This document shows, piece by piece, positions 1 through 7,212 of a stretch of DNA of 14,326 bases. The first letter of the stretch is position 1, and each line of letters begins with the position of its first letter. This stretch comes from an uncultured Clostridia bacterium (GTDB lineage Bacteria > Bacillota > Clostridia > Oscillospirales > Oscillospiraceae), in assembly GCA_938023775.1 (NCBI GenBank), contig CALJDB010000277.1:1-14326 (forward strand). The letters run 5' to 3'. A model generated the notes under the pieces. That model was not told the origin of the DNA, searched no databases, and was given only the letters and a program-made list of their open reading frames with translations. Position numbers and translations under genes: made by a program.

Positions 1-30
1 AAAGGAAAAAACGCAAGGAGGCTTTTGGCT

Positions 31-834
31 ATGACAACCGACGGCGTGAACTTCAACGAGAAAAAGGGCTTCATCTGCGACATGGACGGCGTGATCTACC
101 ACGGGAACCGCATTCTGCCCGGCGTGGCGGAGTTTATCCGGTGGCTGCACGAGGAGAACAAGGAGTATCTCTTCCTCACGAACAACAGCGGCTACACCCC
201 GCGGGAGCTGAAACAAAAGCTCGCCCGCATGGGACTGGACGTGCCGGAGGAGCATTTTTACACCAGCGCGCTCGCGACCGCGGCGTTCCTGCGCGACCAG
301 GCGCCCGGCTGCTCCGTGTTCGCTATCGGCGAGGCGGGGCTTCTGAACGCGCTCTATGACGCCGGGATCACGATGAACGACGTGAACCCGGACTATGTTG
401 TCATCGGCGAGGGCAGGACTTACTCCATCGAGACGCTGACAAAGGCGACGAACCTTGTGCTGGCGGGCGCAAAGCTCATCGGCGCGAACTCGGACGTCTC
501 CGGTCCGATCGAAAACGGCATCGCCCCGGCGTGCCGCGCGCTCATCGCGCCCGTCGAGATGGCGACGGGGCGGCAGGCTTATTTTTGCGGCAAGCCGAAC
601 CCGCTCATGATGCGCACGGGGCTGCGCCTGCTGCACTGCCACTCCGCCGAGGCGGTTATGATCGGCGACCGCATGGACACGGACGTCATCTCCGGACTGG
701 AAAGCGGCATGTCCACCGTGCTCGTGCTCTCCGGCGTCTCCACGCGCAAAACGCTCGACGACTTCGCCTATCGCCCCAGCATCGTGCTGGGCGGCGTCGG
801 CGACATTCCCCGCCTTGCCCGCGGGGAGAAATAA
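31..834 (+). CDS. HAD-IIA family sugar/nucleotide phosphatase (NagD-like)
   Basis: Predicted cytoplasmic, Mg-dependent haloacid-dehalogenase phosphatase of 267 residues, normal for subfamily IIA (NagD, AraL and 4-nitrophenylphosphatase relatives). All four HAD motifs are visible: DMDGV with nucleophile D17 and acid D19, the motif II threonine in TNNSG (T50), the motif III lysine in CGKPNP (K188) and GDRMDTD (212-218). The C2-type cap lies between motifs II and III. The start is ATG at 31 because AAGGAGG at 15-21 is 9 nt upstream; an in-frame TTG at 25 would be only 3 nt from it. Substrate cannot be read from sequence; relatives act on small sugar phosphates, nucleotides or phosphoglycolate. 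The promoter is not in the window. The next gene, plsY, has its own promoter, so the pair need not be an operon. Confidence 0.9.
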   Translation: MTTDGVNFNEKKGFICDMDGVIYHGNRILPGVAEFIRWLHEENKEYLFLTNNSGYTPRELKQKLARMGLDVPEEHFYTSALATAAFLRDQAPGCSVFAIGEAGLLNALYDAGITMNDVNPDYVVIGEGRTYSIETLTKATNLVLAGAKLIGANSDVSGPIENGIAPACRALIAPVEMATGRQAYFCGKPNPLMMRTGLRLLHCHSAEAVMIGDRMDTDVISGLESGMSTVLVLSGVSTRKTLDDFAYRPSIVLGGVGDIPRLARGEK

Positions 835-875
835 GTCTCCGGCGGCGCCGCACCATAAATTCACGGTTTATTTAC

Positions 876-903
876 TTGCGATTTCGAAAAAATGTGGTAT
901 AGT
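876..903 (+). promoter_or_regulatory. sigma-A promoter of plsY
   Basis: A -35 element TTGCGA (876-881) and a -10 element TATAGT (898-903) are separated by 16 bp, and TGG directly before the -10 makes it an extended -10. It lies in the 103-bp gap after the phosphatase gene, with transcription expected near 910. The region around it is AT-rich compared with the flanking genes. Confidence 0.7.
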
Positions 904-937
904 AGTCGGGATATCTCTTTTTTAAGGAAGCGCTGAT

Positions 938-1549
938 ATGACCATTCTGAAATATATCCTCGCGGCGGTCGCGGGTTATCTGCTCGGCTCGCTGAGCTTT
1001 TCGCTTTTGCTGACGCGCCTGCGCTACGGCAAGGACATCCGCGAATGCGGCAGCGGCAACGCCGGCGCGACGAACGCGGCGCGCGTGTTCGGACTCGGCG
1101 CGGGGCTTTGGACGCTCGTGGGCGACATGGCGAAGACCGCGGCGGCGGGACTGCTCGGACGGCTGCTGGGCGGCGAGCTGGGGCTCTCCCTCGCGCTCGC
1201 GGCGTGTCTTCTGGGCCACTGCTTCCCGGTCTACCACGGCTTCCGCGGCGGCAAGGGCGTGTCCGTCTCCGGCTGCATCGCGCTGATGCTGGACTGGCGC
1301 ATGTTCCTCATCATCCTCGGCGTGTTCGCGCTCGCCGCGGTGCTGAGCGGCCGCGTGTCCCTCGGCTCGGTGACGGCGGCGCTCGTGTTTCCGTGGGCTT
1401 ACCTCGTCCTGCCGGGAAAGGGCTTTGACAGCGCCTTCTGGCTCTGCTGCCTCGTGACGGTGCTGGTCGTCTTCCTCCACCGCGCCAACATCTCCCGCCT
1501 CATCCACGGCACGGAGCCGAAATTCAAGCCGGGGAAGAAGGATAAATAA
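938..1549 (+). CDS. plsY: acyl-phosphate:glycerol-3-phosphate acyltransferase PlsY
   Basis: Integral membrane enzyme that transfers an acyl group from acyl-phosphate (made by PlsX) to the sn-1 position of glycerol-3-phosphate, giving lysophosphatidate for phospholipid synthesis. The 203-residue length and hydrophobic profile (several membrane segments starting at residue 4) fit the family. The conserved loop motifs are present: GSGNAGATNAAR at 38-49, GHCFPV at 93-98 followed by GGKGV at 104-108, and a C-terminal HRANISRLIHGTEPKF. The start is ATG at 938 with AAGGAAG (924-930) 7 nt upstream. It is monocistronic by appearance: a promoter lies just upstream and a 14-bp hairpin just downstream. 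Nothing looks damaged. Confidence 0.96.
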   Translation: MTILKYILAAVAGYLLGSLSFSLLLTRLRYGKDIRECGSGNAGATNAARVFGLGAGLWTLVGDMAKTAAAGLLGRLLGGELGLSLALAACLLGHCFPVYHGFRGGKGVSVSGCIALMLDWRMFLIILGVFALAAVLSGRVSLGSVTAALVFPWAYLVLPGKGFDSAFWLCCLVTVLVVFLHRANISRLIHGTEPKFKPGKKDK

Positions 1550-1555
1550 AAACAG

Positions 1556-1587
1556 ACAGCCCCCAACGCCAGCGCGTTGGGGGCTGT
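1556..1587 (+). terminator. hairpin terminator after plsY
   Basis: A perfect 14-bp inverted repeat (1556-1569 with 1574-1587) encloses a 4-nt loop, 6 nt after the plsY stop. The 3' side is followed by ATTCGTC rather than a long T run, so it may be an inefficient terminator or a 3'-end stabiliser. The stem starts ACAGCCCCC. Confidence 0.65.
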
Positions 1588-1620
1588 ATTCGTCAGTCTG
1601 GAAAAACCGCGCGCCGCGAT

Positions 1621-1673
1621 TTTAAAGGCTCCCCTTACACAGGGGAGCCTTTAAACGGTGCCGCTTCGCGGCA
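1621..1673. repeat. tandem-hairpin intergenic palindrome
   Basis: Two adjacent hairpins lie between the convergent plsY and kinase genes. The first is a perfect 15-bp stem (1621-1635 with 1641-1655; TTTAAAGGCTCCCCT on the left arm) with a 5-nt loop TACAC. The second is a 6-bp stem (1659-1664 with 1668-1673; TGCCGC) with a TTC loop, ending 1 nt before the kinase stop codon. It could terminate the minus-strand kinase transcript, though neither strand has a clear T tract after it. GC-rich Clostridia carry many interspersed intergenic palindromes with a similar GGCTCCCCT core (from memory), so it may be a repeated element. Confidence 0.6.
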
Positions 1674-1674
1674 T

Positions 1675-2958
1675 TTATTGTTTTACCGGCAGCGCCAATT
1701 GCAATCGGAACAGCCCGTCGCGGGCGGAGAAGTCGCAGATGCCGCCGGCGCGCTGGGCGATGGAGCGGATGGAGCGGCAGCCGTAGCCGTGGCCGTCGCG
1801 GTCGGAGACGGGGAGCCCGCCCTGCATTTTGACCTCGCCGGCGTAGGGGTTTTCCACCTCGATGAGCAGCTTGCCGAGGCGCAGGGCGCAGTAAAGCGAG
1901 ACCCAGCGCCTGCCCTCCGGAAGCTCCGCGGCGGCGCGCAGGGCGTTTTCCAGCGCGTTGGAGAGCAGCGCGCAGAGCTCCGTGTCCGCCACGGCGAGCG
2001 TCTGGGGCAGCCGGGCTTCCACGCGGAAGGTCACGCCCGACTTTTCCGCGCGGGCGGCAAAGTCGGAGCAGAGGAGGTTCAGCAGCTCGTTTTCACAGAA
2101 GCGACGCGGCGTCACCGCCTCAACGTCCGCTCTGACGCGGCGGATATAGTCTTCCGCCTGCGCGGTCTTCCCGTCCGCGAGCAGTCCGCCGAGCATGTTG
2201 AGGTGATGGCGCATATCGTGCTGGTAGACGGCCGTCTGCGTTGCGGCGGCGCGCAGGGCGTTCATCTCCGTTTGGCTCTGGCGCAGCTCCATCTCCAGCA
2301 CGGAGCGCTGGGTTTCCGCCTCGCTGCGGCGCTGGCTCTGGACGTGGTAAGCGGTCAGGAACAGGAGATAGAACACGATGAGCGCCGTGGGCAGCGCCTC
2401 GCTGACGGCGCGGGTCTGGGCGTAGAGCGCGTCGGAATAGATCGTCGTGGCGTAATCGAAGCAGTAGTAAGCGACGGGCAGACTGCCGAACAGCGGCAGC
2501 GCCGTCGGCGAGCAGGTCATCGCGTCGTAAGCCGCGCGCGCAAAATAGCGCAGGAGCAGCACGAACACGGGCACGATGAGCAGCGTATAGCAGATCTGGC
2601 CCACGAGCGCAGAGCCGCTCAGCGCCTCGGCGACAGCGCGGCCCCAGTTCGGGATCTGGCAGCAGAGATAACCCGTGCAGGTGCTCACCGCGGCGACGGC
2701 AAGGGGCTTTTTCAGCACGAGCACGAGCGCCAGAATAAGCGGCAGGTGGACGATGAGCGGATAAAGCCGCTGGACGGTCTCAAAGCCGAACAGCTGCCAG
2801 CAGAGGAACTGGACGGCGAGGAACGCGGCACAGAGCCCCGCGAGAAAGCCCCGCTGCCAGCGCCCGGCGCAGCCGCCGGCGATCTCCGCCGTCAGCACGA
2901 GACCGTAGACGAGCACGAGACCGTAATTGAACGTGGAAAGCAGCGTGAGCCATGTCAT
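1675..2958 (-). CDS. GHKL-type sensor histidine kinase (AgrC/VirS-like)
   Basis: Membrane histidine kinase of 427 residues, partner of the adjacent LytTR regulator. The first ~215 residues contain roughly six hydrophobic segments with no large extracellular domain, as in peptide-sensing AgrC/VirS/ComD kinases. A coiled-coil-like stretch (about 215-245) leads to the phosphoacceptor region YQHDMRHHLNML, with H247 the likely phosphorylated histidine. The C-terminal HATPase_c_5 domain has an N-box (SNALENAL, N334) and a glycine motif GYGCRSI near 395. The ATG at 2958 overlaps the regulator stop in an ATGA arrangement, so the two are translationally coupled. The signal is unknown. No AgrB/AgrD-like peptide gene was found in the neighbouring control region. 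Confidence 0.92.
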   Translation of the reverse strand: MTWLTLLSTFNYGLVLVYGLVLTAEIAGGCAGRWQRGFLAGLCAAFLAVQFLCWQLFGFETVQRLYPLIVHLPLILALVLVLKKPLAVAAVSTCTGYLCCQIPNWGRAVAEALSGSALVGQICYTLLIVPVFVLLLRYFARAAYDAMTCSPTALPLFGSLPVAYYCFDYATTIYSDALYAQTRAVSEALPTALIVFYLLFLTAYHVQSQRRSEAETQRSVLEMELRQSQTEMNALRAAATQTAVYQHDMRHHLNMLGGLLADGKTAQAEDYIRRVRADVEAVTPRRFCENELLNLLCSDFAARAEKSGVTFRVEARLPQTLAVADTELCALLSNALENALRAAAELPEGRRWVSLYCALRLGKLLIEVENPYAGEVKMQGGLPVSDRDGHGYGCRSIRSIAQRAGGICDFSARDGLFRLQLALPVKQ

Positions 2959-3680
2959 GCCTTGTCCTCCTCCCGCGAAAAGAGCAGCGCCATATAGTCC
3001 TTCTGGAGCTGGGGGTAGAGCAGGCGCGAGACGGGCAGGCTTTTGCCCGAAAAGGTCACGACCCCGGCGGGGGAGAGCTCCGCGATCTGGAGCATGTTTA
3101 CAATGTAGGAGCGGTGGATGCGCTGAAACTCCGGGCGGGCGAGCAGCAGCGGCTCATAGTCCCGCAGCGCGCCGACGACGGAGCGGCTCTGGCCGTCCGT
3201 GAGGTTGAAAAAGAGGTGCTTGCCGTTGACCTCCACAAAGGCGAGCTCGGAGAAGGGCACGCGGATGAGCGTCGTGCCGCTTTTGAGCGTCAGCCCCTCT
3301 TCGGGCCGCCGCTCGCGCAGGGCGAGGCGATCCAAGATCGGAAAGAGCACCCGCGCGCTCACGGGCTTGAGCAGATATTCCAGCGCGCGCACGCCGTAGC
3401 TCTCGTAAGCGAAGCCGGGGGAGGAGGTCAGGAACACGATGTCCGCCGCGTCGTCAAAGCCGCGGATCTCCCGCGCGGCGGCAAGACCGTCCGTCCCCTG
3501 CATCAGAATGTCCAGCAGGTAGAGGGTGAAGCGCTCATGCCGCGCCGCGTCCAGCAGGTCGCCGGAGGAGCGGAACGCGCGGACATGCAGCGGCGTTTTG
3601 CGCTCGCTCTGCCACTGGTCGAGCACATCCGTCAGCGCCTTCAGCTCCTCCGGCTGATCGTCGCAGACCGCGATATACAT
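2955..3680 (-). CDS. LytTR-family response regulator
   Basis: DNA-binding response regulator of 241 residues. The N-terminal receiver (1-120) has the acidic pair D7/D8, phosphoacceptor D57 (LLDILMQGTDG), T85 and K105 (LLKPVS). The C-terminal LytTR domain (about 135-230) contains the family-typical VEVNGKHLFF, RIHRSYIVNM and LPVSR segments. The start is the ATG at 3680 because it gives the canonical MYIAVCDDQPEE beginning, with AAAGGAGG (minus strand, about 3690-3697) 9 nt upstream. An open frame upstream to 3800 is non-coding extension across the promoter. It is the first gene of a two-gene operon with the kinase and probably binds the repeats at 3755-3809. Confidence 0.93.
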   Translation of the reverse strand: MYIAVCDDQPEELKALTDVLDQWQSERKTPLHVRAFRSSGDLLDAARHERFTLYLLDILMQGTDGLAAAREIRGFDDAADIVFLTSSPGFAYESYGVRALEYLLKPVSARVLFPILDRLALRERRPEEGLTLKSGTTLIRVPFSELAFVEVNGKHLFFNLTDGQSRSVVGALRDYEPLLLARPEFQRIHRSYIVNMLQIAELSPAGVVTFSGKSLPVSRLLYPQLQKDYMALLFSREEDKA

Positions 3681-3714
3681 GGCGTCATCCCTCCTTTTGT
3701 CTTGGTGTCGACCT

Positions 3715-3743
3715 ATTTTAGCATAAAGCGCGCCGCTTGACCA
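3715..3743 (-). promoter_or_regulatory. promoter of the LytTR regulator-kinase operon
   Basis: On the minus strand, -35 TGGTCA (3738-3743) and -10 TAAAAT (3715-3720) are 17 bp apart, with TGC before the -10 (extended). Transcription is expected near 3708, giving a leader of about 28 nt before the ATG at 3680. The same TGCTAAAAT element occurs at the CARF-gene promoter. Confidence 0.65.
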
Positions 3744-3754
3744 GCGCCATTTTG

Positions 3755-3809
3755 CATTTCGGGCAGAAAAACCATACATTTCGGGAAAAAGGTCTTTCAT
3801 TTTTCCGGG
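3755..3809. promoter_or_regulatory. three phased direct repeats, probable LytTR operator
   Basis: CATTTCGGG occurs at 3755-3763 and exactly again at 3777-3785, 22 bp apart. A diverged third copy (CATTTTTCCGGGG) begins at 3798, 21 bp after the second. Two helical turns between direct repeats is the usual geometry of LytTR sites (AgrA, VirR, ComE, YpdB), and the CATTTC core resembles the published YpdB site. The third copy starts at the end of the -35 region of the rightward promoter, the position expected for activation. Binding by the adjacent regulator is inferred. Confidence 0.6.
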
Positions 3810-3822
3810 GAAGTGCTATAGT
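3795..3822 (+). promoter_or_regulatory. promoter of the divergent small-membrane-protein/clostripain operon
   Basis: An extended -10, TGC-TATAGT (TATAGT 3817-3822), has only a poor -35 (TTTCAT, 3795-3800, spacer 16). A weak -35 overlapped by an activator site is typical of LytTR-activated promoters. Transcription is expected near 3829. Confidence 0.6.
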
Positions 3823-3874
3823 GACAGGGTAATCATTGCGGCTTATCGCAAGGGCGGAAGGAGATGGAGAGACG

Positions 3875-4174
3875 ATGCCGCACACCGTTGCATGGATCAT
3901 TGCGGCTGTTCTCGCTGCGGCGCTGATCGTGGTGGACTTCCGGGAGGCGAAGCGCGTTCTGCGCACCCGCCTGCACACGGTCGAGACCGCGGGGGAGCAG
4001 CTTTCCGCCTGCCGCCGCCGCGCCGCGCAGCACCCCGGCGACGCGGACTCCGCCGCCGTTTTGGCGCGCTGCGAGAGCATCTATCTTCAGGCGGTCGCAA
4101 ACTATAACCACACGCTCTGCAAGCCGTGGATTTATCTGCCCGGAACGCTTCTGGGCTATCGGAGAGAGGAGTAA
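3875..4174 (+). CDS. small single-pass membrane protein of unknown function
   Basis: Not recognised as a named family. The 99-residue product begins with a hydrophobic segment (about residues 5-21, VAWIIAAVLAAALIVV), followed by a basic, helical, probably cytoplasmic region with a Cys/Arg-rich stretch. It ends in LYNH/LCKPWIYLPGTLLGYR-like sequence vaguely similar to the YN...P-G-L patterns of LemA-type proteins; that resemblance is weak. The start is ATG at 3875, preceded by GGAAGGAG (3856-3863) and GGAGA closer in; an upstream in-frame TTG at 3836 has no ribosome site. It is the first gene after the LytTR-repeat promoter, and the next gene starts 3 nt after its stop. Confidence 0.7.
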   Translation: MPHTVAWIIAAVLAAALIVVDFREAKRVLRTRLHTVETAGEQLSACRRRAAQHPGDADSAAVLARCESIYLQAVANYNHTLCKPWIYLPGTLLGYRREE

Positions 4175-4177
4175 GCG

Positions 4178-5101
4178 ATGGGACTTTTCACCAACAACAA
4201 AAAGCTGTGCCCGATCTGCGGAAATCCGACACCGCGGCTGCTCGCCGACAAGGTGGAGGGCGAGGCGCTCTGCAAGGAGTGCAGTGCAAAGCTCGACCTT
4301 CCCGCCGGCGCGCTGAGCGGCATGACGCTCGACGAGCTGCGCGCCTACCTCGCGGTCTATGACGAAAACGAGCCGCGCCGGAGCGCGTTTTGCGAGGATT
4401 ACCGCTTTGACTTCGGCTTTTTCGGCGCGACGCTGCTGATGGACACGGCGAACCGCCTGCTGCGCATCAAGCCGGGCGACGGCGCCTTCGCCTTCGGACC
4501 GGAAAACCTCCGCGCACTGCGCATTTTAGCTGACGGCGACGTCATCATCGAGGCGACCGCCGCGGGGCTGCGCCTGCTGCCGGATTCCGTTCCCGAACGC
4601 GCCGAGGCGCTGCGCGGGCTCATCGAGGAGTTCCGGTCCCATGTGCGCGAGTGGGAGTGGATGGACGAGCGCCATGCGCGCGATCCGCGCCCGGAGGGGC
4701 AGCGCCCGCCGCGCCCGGAGCGCCCGCGCTTCGACTGCGACGCGCCGGTGGACCACTTTTATGTGGAGATCGACCTCGACCACCCCTATTGGAGCGAGTT
4801 CCGCGCCAAGCGCGGCGCGCCGGGCTTCGACCGCGACGACCCCAGCGTGGAGGACTACCTCGCCGCCTATGAGGAGAAAAAGGCGGAGCTGCTGGACCTC
4901 GCGCGCCGCTTCATGGCGGTGCTGGACCCCGCCGCGCCGGAGACGGACGAATCCGCCCCCGCGCAGCAGAGCGCTGCCGCAGCTCCGGCTCAGGCGACCG
5001 ACGTTGCCGAGGAGCTGAAAAAATACAAATCCCTGCTGGACGCCGGAATCCTCACCGAAGAGGAATTTACGGCGAAAAAACGGCAGCTTTTGGGTATTTG
5101 A
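4178..5101 (+). CDS. zinc-ribbon (DUF4428-like) and SHOCT-domain protein
   Basis: Soluble protein of 307 residues. The N-terminus has a CPICG...CKEC zinc ribbon (C11, C14, C32, C35) with the spacing of DUF4428. It is followed by a globular region (about 60-135, FGFFGATLLMDTANRLLRIK) like the domain often attached to DUF4428. A charged segment and an Ala/Pro-rich linker (about 255-278) precede a C-terminal SHOCT motif (about 280-306: LKKYKSLLDAGILTEEEF). SHOCT is a short oligomerisation-type element found at protein ends. The ATG at 4178 is served by GGAGAGAGGAG lying in the last codons of the upstream gene, so the two are coupled. Function is unknown; family membership is established by motif only. 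Confidence 0.8.
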   Translation: MGLFTNNKKLCPICGNPTPRLLADKVEGEALCKECSAKLDLPAGALSGMTLDELRAYLAVYDENEPRRSAFCEDYRFDFGFFGATLLMDTANRLLRIKPGDGAFAFGPENLRALRILADGDVIIEATAAGLRLLPDSVPERAEALRGLIEEFRSHVREWEWMDERHARDPRPEGQRPPRPERPRFDCDAPVDHFYVEIDLDHPYWSEFRAKRGAPGFDRDDPSVEDYLAAYEEKKAELLDLARRFMAVLDPAAPETDESAPAQQSAAAAPAQATDVAEELKKYKSLLDAGILTEEEFTAKKRQLLGI

Positions 5102-5107
5102 CAACAG

Positions 5108-5137
5108 AACAGCAAAAAGGAAACAGCAAAAAGGAAA
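5108..5137 (+). repeat. 14-bp tandem duplication carrying the ribosome binding site
   Basis: AACAGCAAAAAGGAAA at 5108-5123 is repeated at 5122-5137 (period 14 bp). Each copy holds an AAGGAAA Shine-Dalgarno-like core, and the second extends to AAGGAAAGGA (5131-5140), 7 nt before the ATG at 5148. This is the only A-rich stretch between the two genes. Confidence 0.6.
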
Positions 5138-5147
5138 GGACAAGAAA

Positions 5148-7136
5148 ATGAAAACGAAACTTCTGGCGCTGCTGACAGCGCTCGCAATGCTCTTCTGCCT
5201 GACCGCCTGCGGCGGCGAGGCGGAGCCGGACACCACACCGGACGACATCGACGTCGAAGAGACCGAGACCCCGGAGATCACCGAGACCCCCGTCTCCGAA
5301 GACGGCGGCGACTGGGCGATCTACTGGTACCTCTGCGGCAGCGACCTTGAGTCCAACGGCGGCTTCGCCACCACCGACCTCGGCGAGCTGACGAGCGTCC
5401 CCCTGCCGGAGGGCGTCCGCGTCGTCATCGAGACCGGCGGCGCCAACGAGTGGCACAACGAGCTCGTGGACGCGAGCAAGCTCCAGCGCTGGGTCTATGA
5501 CAGCGAGGGCTTTCAGCTCGTCGACGAGCAGCCGAGCGCCAACATGGGCGAGGCGCAGACCCTTGCCGACTTCCTCGCCTTCGCCCAGAGCAACTATCCC
5601 GCCGAGCACACCATGGTCGTCTTCTGGAACCACGGCGGCGGCAGCGTCTCCGGCGCGGCGTTCGACGAGCTCTATGACCTCGACAGCCTGAGCCTCGCCG
5701 AGATGCAGGAGGCGTTCGCCTCCGTCTGGGAGCCGAACGCAGAGGACCCCGCGCTCGAGATCATCGGCTTCGACACCTGCCTGATGGCGACGGTGGACAC
5801 CGCCGCGGCGATGGCGCCCTTTGCCCGCTATCTCGTCGCCTCCGAGGAGACCGAGCCGGCGAACGGCTGGTACTATACCGGCTGGGTCGGCACGCTTGCC
5901 GAGAACCCCGCGATGGACGCCGAGACCCTCGGCCGCACCATCTGCGACGCTTACTATGCCGGCTGCGAGACCGTCGGCACGCAGGACAACACCACGCTCT
6001 CCCTGACGGACCTCTCCGCCATGCCGGAGCTGCTCGCAGCTTATGAGGCCTTCGGTCAGGAGGCGCTCGTCGCCGCCTGCGAGGACCCCAGCTTCTTCAC
6101 CACCTTCGGCCGCGCCGCGCTCCAGAGCGAGAACTACGGCGGCAACACCCGCGAGCAGGGCTACACGAACATGGTCGACCTCGGCCACCTTGCCCGCCTG
6201 AACAGCGACTATCTCGCGAGCGCCGGGGATGTGCTGAGCGCGCTCTCCTCCGCCGTGCTCTATCAGGTCGGCGGCAAATACCGCACCGAGGCGACGGGTC
6301 TTGCCTGCTACTATTCCTATAACGGCGACCTCGACGATCTCTACGGCTACGCCCCGGTCAGTGCGGGCTCTGCCTTCCCGTACTTCTTCTATTATGAGCT
6401 GCTCGGCTCCCTCGACGAGGGCGGCATGGACTACCTCGCCGGGCTCGACATCACCGAGCTGCCGACCCGCATGACGCTTGGCGAGATGGGCTGGGAAAAC
6501 ACCCCGCTGGACGTCAGCGACGAGGGCACCGCGATCCTGACGCTCGGACCTGAGGCGGAGAACATCCTCACGAGCATCGGCTTCTCCCTCTCCTGCGCCA
6601 TCGACGATGGCACCTATATGCGCCTCGGCACCGACAACGACATGACCGCCGATTGGGAAAACGGCGTGTTCTACGACAACTTCCGCGGCGTCTGGGGCAG
6701 CATCGACGGCGTGCTCGTCTACATGGAGCTCGCCTTCGCCGGCGACGATTATAACCTCTACTCCGTCCCCGTGCTCATCAATGGCGAGCCGTGGAACCTT
6801 CAGGTCGTCTATGACTTCGTGATGGAGGACTGGACCATCCTCGGCGCGCGTCAGGGCGTCAGTGCGAGCGGCATGGCGGACAAGGAGCTGCTCCAGCTTT
6901 CCGAGGGCGACGAGATCACCGTGCTCTGGTACCTCGCCGGCGAGGACGGCGACTTCCAGCCCTATGAGGCGGGCACCGTCACCGTCACGGCGGACACCGC
7001 CTTTGCCGAGACCCAGCTCCCCGACGGCAGCTACTCCATGGTCTTCGAGATGCGCGACGCCGCCGGCGGCGTGGTCTACTCCGAGCCGGTTACCTTCGAC
7101 TGCGAGGGCGGCGAGATCTATACCTCTGTCGGCTGA
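5148..7136 (+). CDS. clostripain-family (peptidase C11) lipoprotein
   Basis: Exported cysteine peptidase of 662 residues. The N-terminus is a lipoprotein signal with lipobox LTAC (C21), so the mature protein should be anchored to the outer face of the membrane, followed by an acidic Thr/Glu/Pro linker (22-60). The C11 domain starts at DWAIYWYLCGSDLESNGG. The catalytic dyad is visible: H162 in FWNHGGGSVSG and C211 in FDTCLMAT. The family cleaves after basic residues, Arg in clostripain. Residues from about 440 on form an uncharacterised C-terminal region. AAGGAAAGGA lies 7 nt before the ATG. Only 46 bp without a terminator separate it from the SHOCT gene, so it is probably the last gene of the LytTR-controlled operon. 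Substrate is not known. Confidence 0.9.
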   Translation: MKTKLLALLTALAMLFCLTACGGEAEPDTTPDDIDVEETETPEITETPVSEDGGDWAIYWYLCGSDLESNGGFATTDLGELTSVPLPEGVRVVIETGGANEWHNELVDASKLQRWVYDSEGFQLVDEQPSANMGEAQTLADFLAFAQSNYPAEHTMVVFWNHGGGSVSGAAFDELYDLDSLSLAEMQEAFASVWEPNAEDPALEIIGFDTCLMATVDTAAAMAPFARYLVASEETEPANGWYYTGWVGTLAENPAMDAETLGRTICDAYYAGCETVGTQDNTTLSLTDLSAMPELLAAYEAFGQEALVAACEDPSFFTTFGRAALQSENYGGNTREQGYTNMVDLGHLARLNSDYLASAGDVLSALSSAVLYQVGGKYRTEATGLACYYSYNGDLDDLYGYAPVSAGSAFPYFFYYELLGSLDEGGMDYLAGLDITELPTRMTLGEMGWENTPLDVSDEGTAILTLGPEAENILTSIGFSLSCAIDDGTYMRLGTDNDMTADWENGVFYDNFRGVWGSIDGVLVYMELAFAGDDYNLYSVPVLINGEPWNLQVVYDFVMEDWTILGARQGVSASGMADKELLQLSEGDEITVLWYLAGEDGDFQPYEAGTVTVTADTAFAETQLPDGSYSMVFEMRDAAGGVVYSEPVTFDCEGGEIYTSVG

Positions 7137-7150
7137 AAAACATACAAAAC

Positions 7151-7177
7151 AAAGAGCCCGGCACTGCCGGGCTCTTT
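7151..7177 (+). terminator. hairpin terminator after the clostripain-like gene
   Basis: A 12-bp stem (7151-7162 with 7166-7177, AAAGAGCCCGGC) closes a 3-nt loop, 14 nt after the stop codon. The stem ends in CTCTTT followed by GCTC, so the U tract is short. It lies only 17 nt before the ribosome binding site of the next gene. Confidence 0.7.
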
Positions 7178-7212
7178 GCTCAATCTGAATCTTGAAAGGA
7201 GACTTTCACCCT

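Noticed and set aside
842..851. Palindrome GCGGCGCCGC after the HAD gene as a terminator
   Set aside because: A 10-bp perfect palindrome with no loop and no T tract; not a terminator structure.
1678..2997. Plus-strand open frame opposite the histidine kinase
   Set aside because: No recognisable domain; the minus strand encodes a full GHKL kinase coupled to its regulator.
3681..3874. AgrD-like signalling peptide gene near the kinase/regulator
   Set aside because: No short frame with a ribosome site was found on either strand; the region is filled by promoters and the repeats.
5098..5125. Perfect TTGACA at 5098-5103, possible promoter for the clostripain-like gene
   Set aside because: No acceptable -10 hexamer at 16-18 bp; the sequence there is AAACAG-like, so it is probably chance at the SHOCT stop codon.
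5067..6188. Minus-strand open frame opposite the start of the clostripain-like gene
   Set aside because: Repetitive Val/Gly/Ala translation; the plus strand carries the lipobox and catalytic dyad.
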